Notes under the pieces: generated by a model
Told to the model about the DNA's origin: nothing
Seen by the model: only the letters and a program-made list of their open reading frames with translations
The model's database searches: none
Translations under genes and position numbers: made by a program
Source of the DNA: Lutjanus erythropterus
Taxonomy: Eukaryota; Chordata; Actinopteri; Lutjaniformes; Lutjanidae
Assembly: GCA_020091685.1 (NCBI GenBank)
Contig: CM034598.1
Span: 19,889,745 to 19,953,744, forward strand
Reading direction: 5' to 3'
Length of the DNA: 64,000 bases
Shown here: positions 1-9,949 of the stretch, piece by piece
Position numbering within the stretch: the stretch's first letter is position 1
How the letters are laid out: every line of letters begins with the position of its first letter

Positions 1-2985
1 GGGTTCCCAGGAAGATGATGGACTCCCACTCTGGCATGTATCTCATTTGTCCTTTCAGTTTGAGGCAGCGGCTCCCATCGCCCCAGCTCTCCATCGCGTT
101 AGCGCTGTTGCCGTCTACAAGAGGAGCACGATGAAATGCCAGCGGCCATGCAATCATTCACAGAGGTGTTTCAGGTTCAGTTTCAACAGTAGATAATAAC
201 TGCACTGAGTTAACAATGTCATCCTAATGGATTTAGCATTTAGCATTTTAGAGGAATAGTTTGACATTTTGGGAAATAATCTTATTCGTTTTCTCGCTGA
301 CAGTTAGAGGAAGCAGTTAAATGCCACTCCCATATCACATATGTGTATGTTAAATATGAAGCAAGAGCTGATTAGCTCAGCATAAAGACTGGAAACAGGG
401 GAAAACAGTTAACCTGGCTCTGCCTAAAGGTAACAACAATTAAAAGGTAGTTCTTGTCACACTGACGTATGTTCAATTGTTAATTTCTCAAATACGTTTG
501 GTTTCAATCAGTGTATGGTGGGTTAGACTGCACGTGGCTAGCATGAAGCTAGTATGGGCTGGGTTTGGCCACTTTACGCCCTTTCCAGAGGAAGGCAGGG
601 TGCCTGTGCATTTGACTTGACGGTGTTTATTGTGTTTTGGCCTCCCAAGTAGGAGCAACCTTCCTCCCTTTTGTTTTCTAAATTAGTACTGAGTTAATGT
701 TTTTTTGTTGTTTGTAAGCATTTATGCGTGTCATCAATTTGTTAACAAAAAAGATCCCTGTTTGTGTATTTAGCTCAGTTTCCCTCACCTCTTTATCGCC
801 GGGGTTCTCTTAATTATTTTATCCTGCTCATCTCCTGGACCGCCATTGGGAACACAACAGGTTGGGGGCTTGTCCAGGAGACACGAAATTCATCGTTACT
901 TACAGCCGAGACGTTCCACCATAAAATCATAAATCATCATCATCTCTCTCTTTCACTGTGGCTTTTGTACACATTTAAACTGAAATATAATAACTTATTT
1001 AATGAAGTTTTGAGGTGCTGGTGCACAGATTAGGACTGAGTCAGGCCAGATATTTTCCCATTTCCCTTCTTAATGCTAAGCTAAGGTAACCCACTGCTGG
1101 CATTAGCTTCATATTAAACATACAGACATGTTAGTTACTTGGAAGATCTAATCAACTCAACAACTCTGAACAAGAAAGGGAATAACCATATTTCCCTAAA
1201 TGCACCCTTTCAGTGAGATTCTTTTGTATTTGAATGTGTCTTTAATAGTTTTTATTTTATCGCTGTGAGCCAGACTAGCACAGTGTCTCTATGCTTTTTT
1301 GTCTTTTTAGATAACAGAAAGGTCATGACCTTTGTAATCGTCTCCAATGATGGACTGGAAAGCCATGAGCTCCACGTCTACATCAGCGGAGCGATTAGCA
1401 TTTTCATAGTCAGAATCTGTGGAAAAACAGGGTCAACTATCAGAGCCATAAACATTCATATTCACATCATTCACCCACGACGACCAGTGCTGGGCTCAGC
1501 TCCACTACATTCAAACAATTTAAGTTGAATCAAGACATCAAACAGTTCTATTTCTGCAACTGCAAGACCTCTCTCAACTTTAATGGAGGACATACTTTCA
1601 TTTTACTGTACACCTGCTCTTTTTAAATGCGATAAAACTGAAAATGAGTGAGTCTTTTGCAACTGACTGCAGTGAAATTGATCAGACCACAAGCCAGTGA
1701 GTTCTCGCCCACCAGACACACACCCCTGCGAGTGTTTACATGGCTCCCACTCTTACTCTGGACTCGGTTGTGAAGGTTCCTCTCTCTCTTCACGGGCTCC
1801 TTGGACATGATCTCAAACAGGTTGTTGGGGTGGGAGATGATCTGTGCACAGATTAGTCAGTCAGTATTCTCAGCAGCATCCTGTATAAAGCTGATATATT
1901 TAAGATACAGTGTTTACTGCAGAATGTTGTACACTCTTAGAAATAACAGTGCAACGTAGAACCATTATTATTTTATTATTATTATTATTATTTAATGGTA
2001 CAAAAAAACCTTAATTAAAGAGTTCTTCAATTATTTCAACTGGAAATTTGGAAGAAAAATGTTCTTAATGGAACCCTTTGTCTTACAAAGAACCCTTGAA
2101 CCCTTCCACAGCAGCAAATGGTTCTGGGTAGAACCTCTGTCCTTCAGGAGGAACCATTTTGGAACCCCAATTTCCAAGAGTGGAGCTAAAATTCGCCCTG
2201 AATTGGCCCCGAGACATTCAAACTGTCCCTGTGTGAAATGTACAGTGACGTCTTACCATGTTCCAGGTGAACTCCACTAGGGGGCGAGCCAGCAGGAAGG
2301 CATCATTGATCTTCTTCCCATCCAGGTCAGGGAAGACTGTGGCCAGGCCTGAGCCAACATTATGCACTACCATGTCCTAAAGAACCACAGAGCTCATTCA
2401 TTTAACACGTCATCTCATTTTATTAACTGCCGCTGGTGAGTTTAGGAATGTAAACTCAGAGGGATTACCTGTCTGAAGACTATGTTAAAGGGGAACACCT
2501 CAAAGAAGAAGTCTGAGGTAATGGGCAAAATCTCCTGCTCTTCCTCGTCTTCCTTCATGATGTAGCGGTACGCTGAGTTGTCAAAGTTGAGCCTGCACAG
2601 ACATACAGATCAAGATGAAGTATTCAGATCCTTTACTTAAATACCAATACAACATCAAAAAGTGTTCTGTAACAAGTAAACTGATGCTTTCAAAATTTTA
2701 CTGAAGTCTGAAGAGAAGGTCTCATTCAGAAATATATCATTTAATAAACTTTTACTTGATTTAGTGCAAATGCAGGGGTACAATGAATACTTAAAGGGAG
2801 AGTTCATCCCCAAAATCAAACATATATATCTTCCCCTTACCTCTAGCACTACCTGTCCATCTAGATTGTTTCAGTGTGAGTTGCTGAGTTCTAGAGATAT
2901 CGGCCGTAGAGATGTCTGCCTTCTCTTGAATATCATGGGACTAAATGGCACTTGGCTTGTGGTGCTCAAAGTGCCAAAAAATACA

Positions 2986-3018
<33 letters not shown>

Positions 3019-5151
3019 CTCATAGTGACATGGGAGTAGTCTCCGACCATCTGCTCAGACAGCACCTCCACATGAATGTCAGTGTCGTAGAACTGTTTCC
3101 CCATCTGCCTCAGCTGACCCATGGCGTAGTGCAGATAGCCTTTACGTTTACTCCTGTAGGTCACAGAGGAGGAAAATTCAATAACTGTCTATAGAGTTTA
3201 ATCACACAGCTCTCTCTCTCTGTTTTCATGTCTGATGCCTGACAGTCTATCAGCTCCAACCCTCTGCCCTCCTCTTCCTCCTCTTTCTCCTCTCCTCAGA
3301 CCTGTAGTGGAGGGTGACTCCGGTGGCGGACTCCTCCTGGCAGAAGAAGGTTGGAGGCTGCACCTTGGGGTAGCTGAAGCGCAGGTACTCGTGGAGGTTA
3401 TCGAGGCCGTTGACAAAGTCACGCACATGACGGCCCAAAACCTGAAGACAGAGGGTGACGGGTCATGTCGAAGAAAGATGCTCTGCATTTTTGTTATGGT
3501 ACTTTTAAAAGAACTTTCCACTGGTTTTAGACCAAAAGGTTACTCATCATAACTGTTGGTTGGTAACCATGGAAATTAGGTTAATAGGACCTGGTTTGGG
3601 GAAAAAAAAGCCATTACAGATGAACAGTTTTTAAGGCAATGCTCCTATCCTAACTTAAGATAGAAAATGTGTATTACACAAGCATCCTAACTTCCCAAAT
3701 TTTAAAATCAACTCTCCTAACTTTTGGATAACCATTAAGCTGTCAAACGTTAAATTGACAAACCATATTGGATTTAGTTTTTAATAAGATAAGATAGGCT
3801 GAAGTAAAGTAAGACAGGATTCCTGAAGGTAGTCAGGATTTGCTTCTGTAATATCAAATTTGGAAAAAATCTGTAGAATCAGTAAGATTTGTCCCACCTG
3901 CTTGTAAATATATAAGGATGTCAAATAATGACATTTTGGGTTTGTAACACATCCTGAGCACAGCAGCATAATGAGAATAACAGGCAAATACAGACACCAC
4001 CAGACACTTTTAGTTGCTCATGAGTGATGATTTAAAGGGATTATATTTACATGAGTTTATACATTGCTTTTAAAGAAAATGTTGCATGTTATATTTGACC
4101 TTTCCTCTTATAATCCACCTTTAGAGACACCTGCAGCTCCATGACAGCGCTGTAGTAAATTGCCTTACTAATACTGAATCTGTCATATTTTGCTCTTACT
4201 TTCCCTGAAAATGGTTCCATGGTATTAGGGCACTTAATACATTATGGCACTTTTAATTCATTATGTTTTTATGGTTTTATGTTTTTTTATTACATGCATT
4301 CTTTGAAAACACTGCCCTGCAGAAGTATAAAACAGATATTTGGTTGATAATAAGGGCTGGACAGAAACTGTGACTGTGCATGTAATCCACTGATAACACC
4401 TTATTTTGGAAGATTTGCAAAATCCTAAAAGGTTGTATATGTATGTGGCATACTGTCATTTTTTAACTGACTGATTTGTACATGAATTAAATAATTTTAT
4501 TCTCCAGCTGTCTAAAGGCAATGTGCTCTTTACAAACACGTTAAAACTGAATGGACAGATTTTGTTTTGAAATTTCAACAAAAATCATACAACTGTGTAA
4601 AATAGGCGTTTATGGCTCACTAAGTATTTAACAATTCTCTCACACATCTATCCAAAGACAACAGAGTTCTGACAGCCTGAGATCTTTCCTCACCTTGAGG
4701 ATCCTGTCATAGCCGTACTTCCCAACAAAGCCCAGGAAGTAGACACCCCAGGAGTTCATCAGCTCATTGTAGGGTGTGCCTGTCACTCCACTGGCTGCCT
4801 TTGCAATACGGGGAATCACACTCTCACTATACACCTGCAGACACACACATATATAGACCTTATTATCACTGAGGAAATATGTTTTGACATCAGGACTATG
4901 AGGCTTCAGACAAAAGCGCACAGAGTGACAAAACCTGCAGACAGATTGACTCAGGCAGACAGCAAATATATCACTATTCAGTGCACACATGCAGAATTAT
5001 ATCATTTATTTCAGAGACACTGACACTGTACCTGATGGGTGACAAAGGAGTGTAACCTGACATCTGCTCTCTCTCTGACCAGCTTCCACACATCATCTCC
5101 GTACGACTCCTTGATGAAGTCGTGAAGACTCTCACACAGCAGCCCGTACAT
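1..5151 (-). CDS. gucy1b2: Soluble guanylate cyclase beta subunit, beta-2-like / atypical type (N-terminal 355 codons, runs off the left edge)
   Basis: Haem-containing subunit of cytosolic guanylate cyclase, which makes cGMP from GTP in response to a bound gas. Coding exons, in order: 5032-5151, 4694-4834, 3302-3441, 3019-3153, 2469-2592, 2257-2376, 1757-1841, 1330-1416, 1-114 or further left. All have GT-AG borders and matching phases and join into 355 codons plus one base. The protein starts MYGLL at 5151. The haem-NO-binding (HNOB) domain covers about residues 1-180: proximal histidine H104 in LDNLHEYL (exon 3), and the haem-propionate motif Y133-x-S135-x-R137 in HYRSKR, split across exons 3 and 4. 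The PAS-like HNOBA domain follows from about residue 200 ([29 protein letters not shown]), and [13 protein letters not shown] lies in exon 9. The helix and cyclase domains are outside the window. Family assignment is firm; the paralogue label (beta-2 versus Gyc-88E-like atypical) is inference. Confidence 0.9.
1932..2182. mobile_element. MITE with terminal CACTCTTAGAAA / TTTCCAAGAGTG repeats, in guanylate cyclase intron 6
   Basis: Both ends carry the inverted pair CACTCTTAGAAA and TTTCCAAGAGTG. The interior is rich in GGTTC / GAACC words (AGAACC, GGAACC), typical of a short non-autonomous DNA transposon very common in teleost introns. An ATT run (about 1966-1994) lies near the left end. It sits between coding exons 7 and 6. 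No transposase reading frame is present. Confidence 0.65.
2791..2988 (+). mobile_element. Truncated MITE (TTAAAGGGAGAGTTCATCCC end), in guanylate cyclase intron 4
   Basis: The left end and interior match a short fish transposon whose second, two-ended copy is at 11406-11662 in this window. Shared landmarks are the AAATCAAA end and the body words CATCTAGATTGTTT and GAGATGTCTGCCTTCTC, which appear reverse-complemented in the other copy. The right end is missing: the element stops at a GT microsatellite that abuts the next exon's splice donor. Confidence 0.65.
2989..3016. repeat. (GT)14 microsatellite touching the exon 4 splice donor
   Basis: Uninterrupted GT dinucleotide run. Read on the gene strand it is a CA run that begins directly after the donor GT at 3018-3017, so the intron starts GTACACACAC. 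Confidence 0.9.
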
Positions 5152-5237
5152 GATGTCTCTCTGGATTGAAGCTCAAGCTGAGCTCTGTCAAGACTGCTCC
5201 GCAACTGATTGACTTCCAACAGTCCTCCCAAAGGCAC
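5152..5237 (-). other. gucy1b2: 5' UTR of the guanylate cyclase gene, probably start of a spliced exon
   Basis: Upstream of the ATG on the minus strand there is a pyrimidine-rich stretch ending TTGCAG next to 5237, a plausible splice acceptor. This would make the first coding exon at least the second exon of the transcript, with an untranslated exon further right in the 5.2-8.4 kb interval. The start context is ACATCATGT, with A at -3. No in-frame upstream ATG was noticed in this short leader. The acceptor is a prediction from sequence only. Confidence 0.4.
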
Positions 5238-8159
5238 CTGCAAGCGAATAAAAAAGTTCACAATGATGACTTTTTACCAGTGCCGCAATCTGAATTTTAA
5301 TGCATTTAGCTTTCAGCGTGGAGCTATAAAAAGCAAAGTGCCGGATATTGCTGCTTTTGTTTCTCTTGCTCTCGACGCTACCTGTGACGGTTTGAACCTC
5401 CTTAGACTAACCAGACAAATAAGGTTTTATCTGAAAGCCAGCAGGGTCAACAGTTTTAAAGGTGAACTAGTTGCACAAGCTCTTGAGTCTGAATGGGCCT
5501 CTATTGTTCCTGTGTCAGCTGTCAGTGCCTGGTGGCTGTGCAGCTCTATGTGACATGAACACACTGCAGAAGCCACCTCTCAAACACAGATGACACCAGT
5601 CACGAGAATTTGTCCTGGTTTCATTATCTCTCATCATGTTTATCATTACTGTCATTTTAAAGAAAATGACTTTTTAAATCACTGAAGTACTAATAGATGC
5701 TTATAACACTTTTGATTTGTTTTTTTTAAACTCTTCAAATAATTCCACATCAAAAATATTTCATAAATAAACACATAACATGCATATCATATACATAAAT
5801 GAATACGTACACACATATACCTAATTACATCATTTAGTACTGTCCTTTATATCATGATTCATGACAGATATTGTCTGAAAAAGTTCATGTTCCTGACGGA
5901 GAATGGAAGTTTTATTGGATTTTTTTTTTTTTTTTCTTTGATTATGTTTTTGCATTTTCTGGGTATCTTTTTAAGGTATGTAACATAATGGATAAATTCT
6001 TCAGACTTTATTTTACTTGAACTGTGGTCTATTGGTTTATGAACTGGATCAAATATTCGGTGCCTGGTACTAAAGGATACAGAGGTAGTTTTTTCACCTG
6101 TTTAGATTTCTGAACTGTGTTTTGTGATTATGGGGCTGTGTGATATTTGATAGAGGTTTATGTTTATATCTGTGTTTGGATGACGGTGATGTATTGTGCT
6201 GCCAGAATGTTTGATTTGTATTTAATATGCCTGAATAATCCTGTGAGGGATGAGTTATGAAAATGACCAGACACAAACATAAAATATTAATTCAGTCATA
6301 CATTAGCACACATACTGTAATATACCTACATCTACATATATTTATCTGCAAATATTCAATACTCTAATGTAATGATAATTACAACTTGCAATCAACAATC
6401 CAACTGAATACCATAATGTAACAGTTCTGAAAATAAAATCCTTCTTCCCATTTCACTATTTTTGGCAATATTATGATCTGCCTACTATAACAGGGCAGAT
6501 TTAGCATTTCAGCATTCATTCGAAGCATGACAGAATATCAGATTAACTATATTTTCAGGTCCAAGTCCACAGTTGTTTTCTGAGGAGAGGACATTATGAT
6601 GTCTTGTACCATTTGAAATAAATTACAATTTTACATATATTGAGTAAACTGCATTCTAAATCACATTTTTCTTTTTGCTTAAATATGTTCTGCAGCTGCC
6701 CTTACAAAGTACATACTGTTGCTTCCAGCATGTATACAATTGTCGTAGTCAAACTTTGAAGTAAAAACAAAGAGGATACAATTTTAAAGTCTTGTTGCGA
6801 TCAGGGGGACTATTTTTTCAGTCAGTATCACAGTCCTCAGACATAAACATTTTTTTCCTTTCATCCAGAGCAAGATCAATGCTTTCACATATTTTATCCA
6901 GGTATAATGATTTTTTTTATTTTGTTTTCCTATAAACGGATCCAAATAACACTGGTTGTCGGAAAGGAAGGTGAATTTGAAGCCACAGGATCTCTTGTCT
7001 ATTTGCACATAAATCATCCAACTGAACGGGAGATGGTCTTGAATATACTGGGTGACACACCTCCTCTTCTGTTGCTGTCCTTCCTCATAATATTAAAATA
7101 TAGTATTCTTTCAAATAATCAGTATCAGTAATATGGGCACATGAAGATTATTCTACTGGACAACATGTAGTACCTCATCTACTTTATTTACCAATCTGTT
7201 CACATTTAAATGAACATGTTAACCAGTGTTTGACAAGTGAATAAAAAGGTATTTGTATTAAATTACAATAAGCAACAGGTTCTAATAAAGTGACAGATTG
7301 ATTCTTTGCTAAAACTGGGCTACAACCTACTCTGGTTCTTCTTATAAAGCAAAATTTCAAGTCTTTTTTTCCTACTAAACAAACACTCTTAAATAAGCCT
7401 TTAATACTCAAGAGCTATTTAACTTGAATTGTGCATCTGCAGATGATTTTGTGTGACTCAGGATGACTACACATTTTCTTTCAGAGGCCAGGAGGCTTCC
7501 CACTGGGGGATAGTGGCATTGTGGAGCAGGGCAGGTGCAAAATCGATATCCAATCTCAACAGGGATAAGGGAAATGTTTTTTCCCCTCCAAGCTCCTGCT
7601 GAGCTCAATGAATCAATTTGTAGGGGGGGAAAGCTGCTCGATAAAGACTAAGTTGAGTTCAAAAAGGGCAAGCAAAGATAAAGTTAAAGGGCATCACTTG
7701 GAGTGTAACACAACGTGTGAGTTTATGCAGAATTCACTGCTGAGTTTCTCAGCAGTCGGTAAGCCAACACACAAGCAAAAACGTGTTGTTATTTATTACT
7801 TTTCCAGCACTGTAGAATGCCCATAATTCACAGCAGTGTGAAAGAAAGGGACGTCAAAGGTCTCACACCATCAAAAATGGAAGCGCGCACTGCTACAGAG
7901 TTTAACCTTTGACCCCAACTGGAGAGCTGAATCACGACCTCTAACCGCAGCGACCTCATCGGTTTTACAGCCGCTCCTGTAAAACTGTCTGGAGAAATAC
8001 AGAAATACATGGTGTGTGTTTGTAAGCAACTGAGTGTATATGGCAAAGCAGTTACAAAATAGAAATTGTGTTTGTTTGTTTGTGTCTATGTTTGCAGGGG
8101 AGAGGTTGGATGCTTGGCCTCTCAGTGAGCTCAATGTCACTGTCTGGACAGCAGCTGTT

Positions 8160-8161
<2 letters not shown>
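5238..8161. other. Intergenic A+T-rich interval between two divergent genes
   Basis: About 2.9 kb separating the guanylate cyclase 5' end (leftward) from the myozenin promoter (rightward). Short open frames on both strands have no recognisable domain and no supporting splice sites. The stretch 5700-6700 is very A+T-rich, with a poly-T run near 5921-5935. The interval presumably holds any untranslated first exon and the promoter of the guanylate cyclase gene, but I could not locate a convincing core promoter. Confidence 0.5.

Positions 8162-8198
<37 letters not shown>
8162..8198. repeat. (CA)n microsatellite upstream of myozenin
   Basis: About 18 CA repeats without interruption, 250 bp upstream of the probable myozenin leader exon. 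Alternating purine-pyrimidine DNA of this length is known to be able to adopt Z-DNA. Confidence 0.95.
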
Positions 8199-8199
<1 letters not shown>

Positions 8200-8294
8200 G
8201 AGGGCTGAAGGGATCAGATTTTTATTATCAAAGCGGCTTGAGGTCAGGATGTAAATCTTTATACTTGCCCCTTCCCCTCAATCACCCTTTTATA

Positions 8295-8312
8295 CCCCCC
8301 CCCCCCCCCCCC
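8295..8312. repeat. Poly-C run (18 C) upstream of myozenin
   Basis: Eighteen consecutive cytosines, so eighteen guanines on the other strand. It follows a TTTTATA string and lies about 100-130 bp upstream of the predicted leader exon. Such a run can form G-quadruplex or i-motif structures and is prone to sequencing and length error. Confidence 0.95.
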
Positions 8313-8398
8313 AAACACTCCCTCCGTCCATCCTCACTCTCTTATCCCACTGCTAAAATAACCCCGTGAGGTAAGCACCCGAGGCATCTTGGGATGAG

Positions 8399-8404
8399 TT
8401 TTAT
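8399..8404 (+). promoter_or_regulatory. Possible TATA box of the myozenin gene
   Basis: The string GTTTTATACC lies about 30 bp before the likely start of the leader exon (near 8430). A MEF2-like string CTAAAATAAC starts at 8353, one base short of the classic site, which would suit a striated-muscle gene. A second donor-like GAGGTAAG at 8368-8375, with a TTTTATA at about 8289, offers an alternative upstream first exon. All are motif calls only. Confidence 0.3.
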
Positions 8405-8429
8405 ACCGACCGTTCCTTCTCTGCTGAGG

Positions 8430-8526
8430 AGTGTCAGAGTGGAGTGTCGAAACATCCCAGCTCCAGTACGGGATAAACCACCCAATCATCCTGACCGGTG
8501 GACGAACAGAGAGGCAGGAGACGCAG
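8430..8526 (+). other. myoz3: Probable non-coding first exon of myozenin
   Basis: The segment ends ACGCAG followed by GTAAGGAC, a strong splice donor at 8527, and contains no ATG start feeding into the protein. The next acceptor, TCCATTAG at 9933-9940, lies nine bases upstream of the first start codon. Myozenin genes commonly begin with an untranslated exon. The left boundary is a guess from the TATA-like string. Confidence 0.5.
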
Positions 8527-9739
8527 GTAAGGACTGAGATGAGGGGGTGTAGGTGAGAGAGTGCTCTGCTGACTGTGAGGAAGCCACCATGTCCTCAAAT
8601 AACCTGTAAGCAAGGGGCTGATAAAACGCTTTCCAATGCAAAGATGCAATGTGGTTATGCTGCAATATGACACTTTATTTGATTCTTCTACTCATACATG
8701 AAATTAACACAAAAACAGTTCACATTTGTAAGCAAGTAAACATTTCAATTTCAGAAACTTAAAAAGCTTCTTTGATGAACTTTCATACTGTGCTGAATTT
8801 GGCGGCCCCTGTAGACAAAAGGGTTAGGGTTTCCACCGTCATAAGTACGAAATATAACATCAAAAATAAAATTATCCAAAGAAAAATCCCCTCCTGCTTC
8901 TTTTTATCTGGCTAATGTAACTTTACCTGGGCAAATGTGAGCACAGGCTCTTCCGGTCTGCATGCTGTCGATGAACTGATTTCAAGGACAGTCTTCTGAT
9001 AGTCTCATTTGCTTATATAGATCTTATAAAGGCATCAGCATTAAGTTGAGACTGTTTCATAACCAGTCAAAAACTCCTTGTACATTTAAGCAAACTACCG
9101 GTAAAGGCTCTGCCTGGACCCACGAAGGGGAAGCATATGACTGGAGTTTGTCACAACAAAATAGAGCTACCCTCAATACAAGTTAGAGTTTATTATGTAG
9201 TGTGTTTTTCTTGCCTTTGTCACCAAGTCATACTGCTTAGTTATATTATAACTTCCCTGTTAAAATAAACTTTGTTTTATCTTTAAAAAGTTAGCATCTG
9301 TGCTGCTTTAAAATGTTTTCTTAAGTTGAAACGACAAGTTGAGGTAATTTTGTAATGACCCAAAAAAGACTTTTCTAGTCAAATAAACAAATGTGTTTAA
9401 CAAGCGTAACCAACAACTGTTCTGTCACGCTGACAAACACTACAAAGAACTGAATTCAATACTGACCTTCATCATGATTTACAGTGGTTTAATTGCTGTG
9501 AAAATAAAGAACCATGACTTATCTCAAAGTGTGTTAGAGACACACAGCAAGTTTTCATCATATGTTTTTTTCTAACTGTAAAAAAGAAATGTCTCATTAG
9601 AGTTTTCACTCTCAAACAGTGCATGCTAGGAAGTCTGTTAATATGCTGGTTTTGTTTCTTTAGAAACTTAATGAGTTGACTGACCTCTGTACAGTATTTT
9701 AAGTCAAAAAACTTAATCTTTATGAGTTCTGAAGTGTTC

Positions 9740-9800
9740 TGAAAGTTAATAAATAAAAGTTAATAAAGAAAGTTAATAAAAAAAAGTTTAATTAACTCAA
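9740..9800. repeat. Degenerate GTTAATAAA tandem repeat in myozenin intron 1
   Basis: The words AAAGTTAATAAA and AAGTTTAATTAA recur about five times. This is simple A+T-rich sequence in the 1.4 kb first intron, which otherwise shows only A+T-rich unique DNA. Confidence 0.5.
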
Positions 9801-9949
9801 ATAAATAAAATGTTCATATTTACATTAAGTGAATGAGTTGCTCTATGCTTTTTACAGTGCAAGTTACATATTAAAGTGGTAGAAGTACCATAAAACAAAG
9901 TATACTTAAGAAAAATCACATGGAAACATGTGTCCATTAGGGGAGGAAG

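Noticed and set aside
1264-1329. Read-through of guanylate cyclase exon 8 to a stop, giving a C-terminal GHDLSVI
   Set aside because: A GT donor after AAAG at 1330 joins in phase to an acceptor at 115-120 and continues the HNOBA homology ([10 protein letters not shown]), so the short version would be intron retention.
5209-5553. 114-codon plus-strand open frame beside the guanylate cyclase start
   Set aside because: It overlaps the 5' UTR of the minus-strand gene and has no domain or plausible partner exons.
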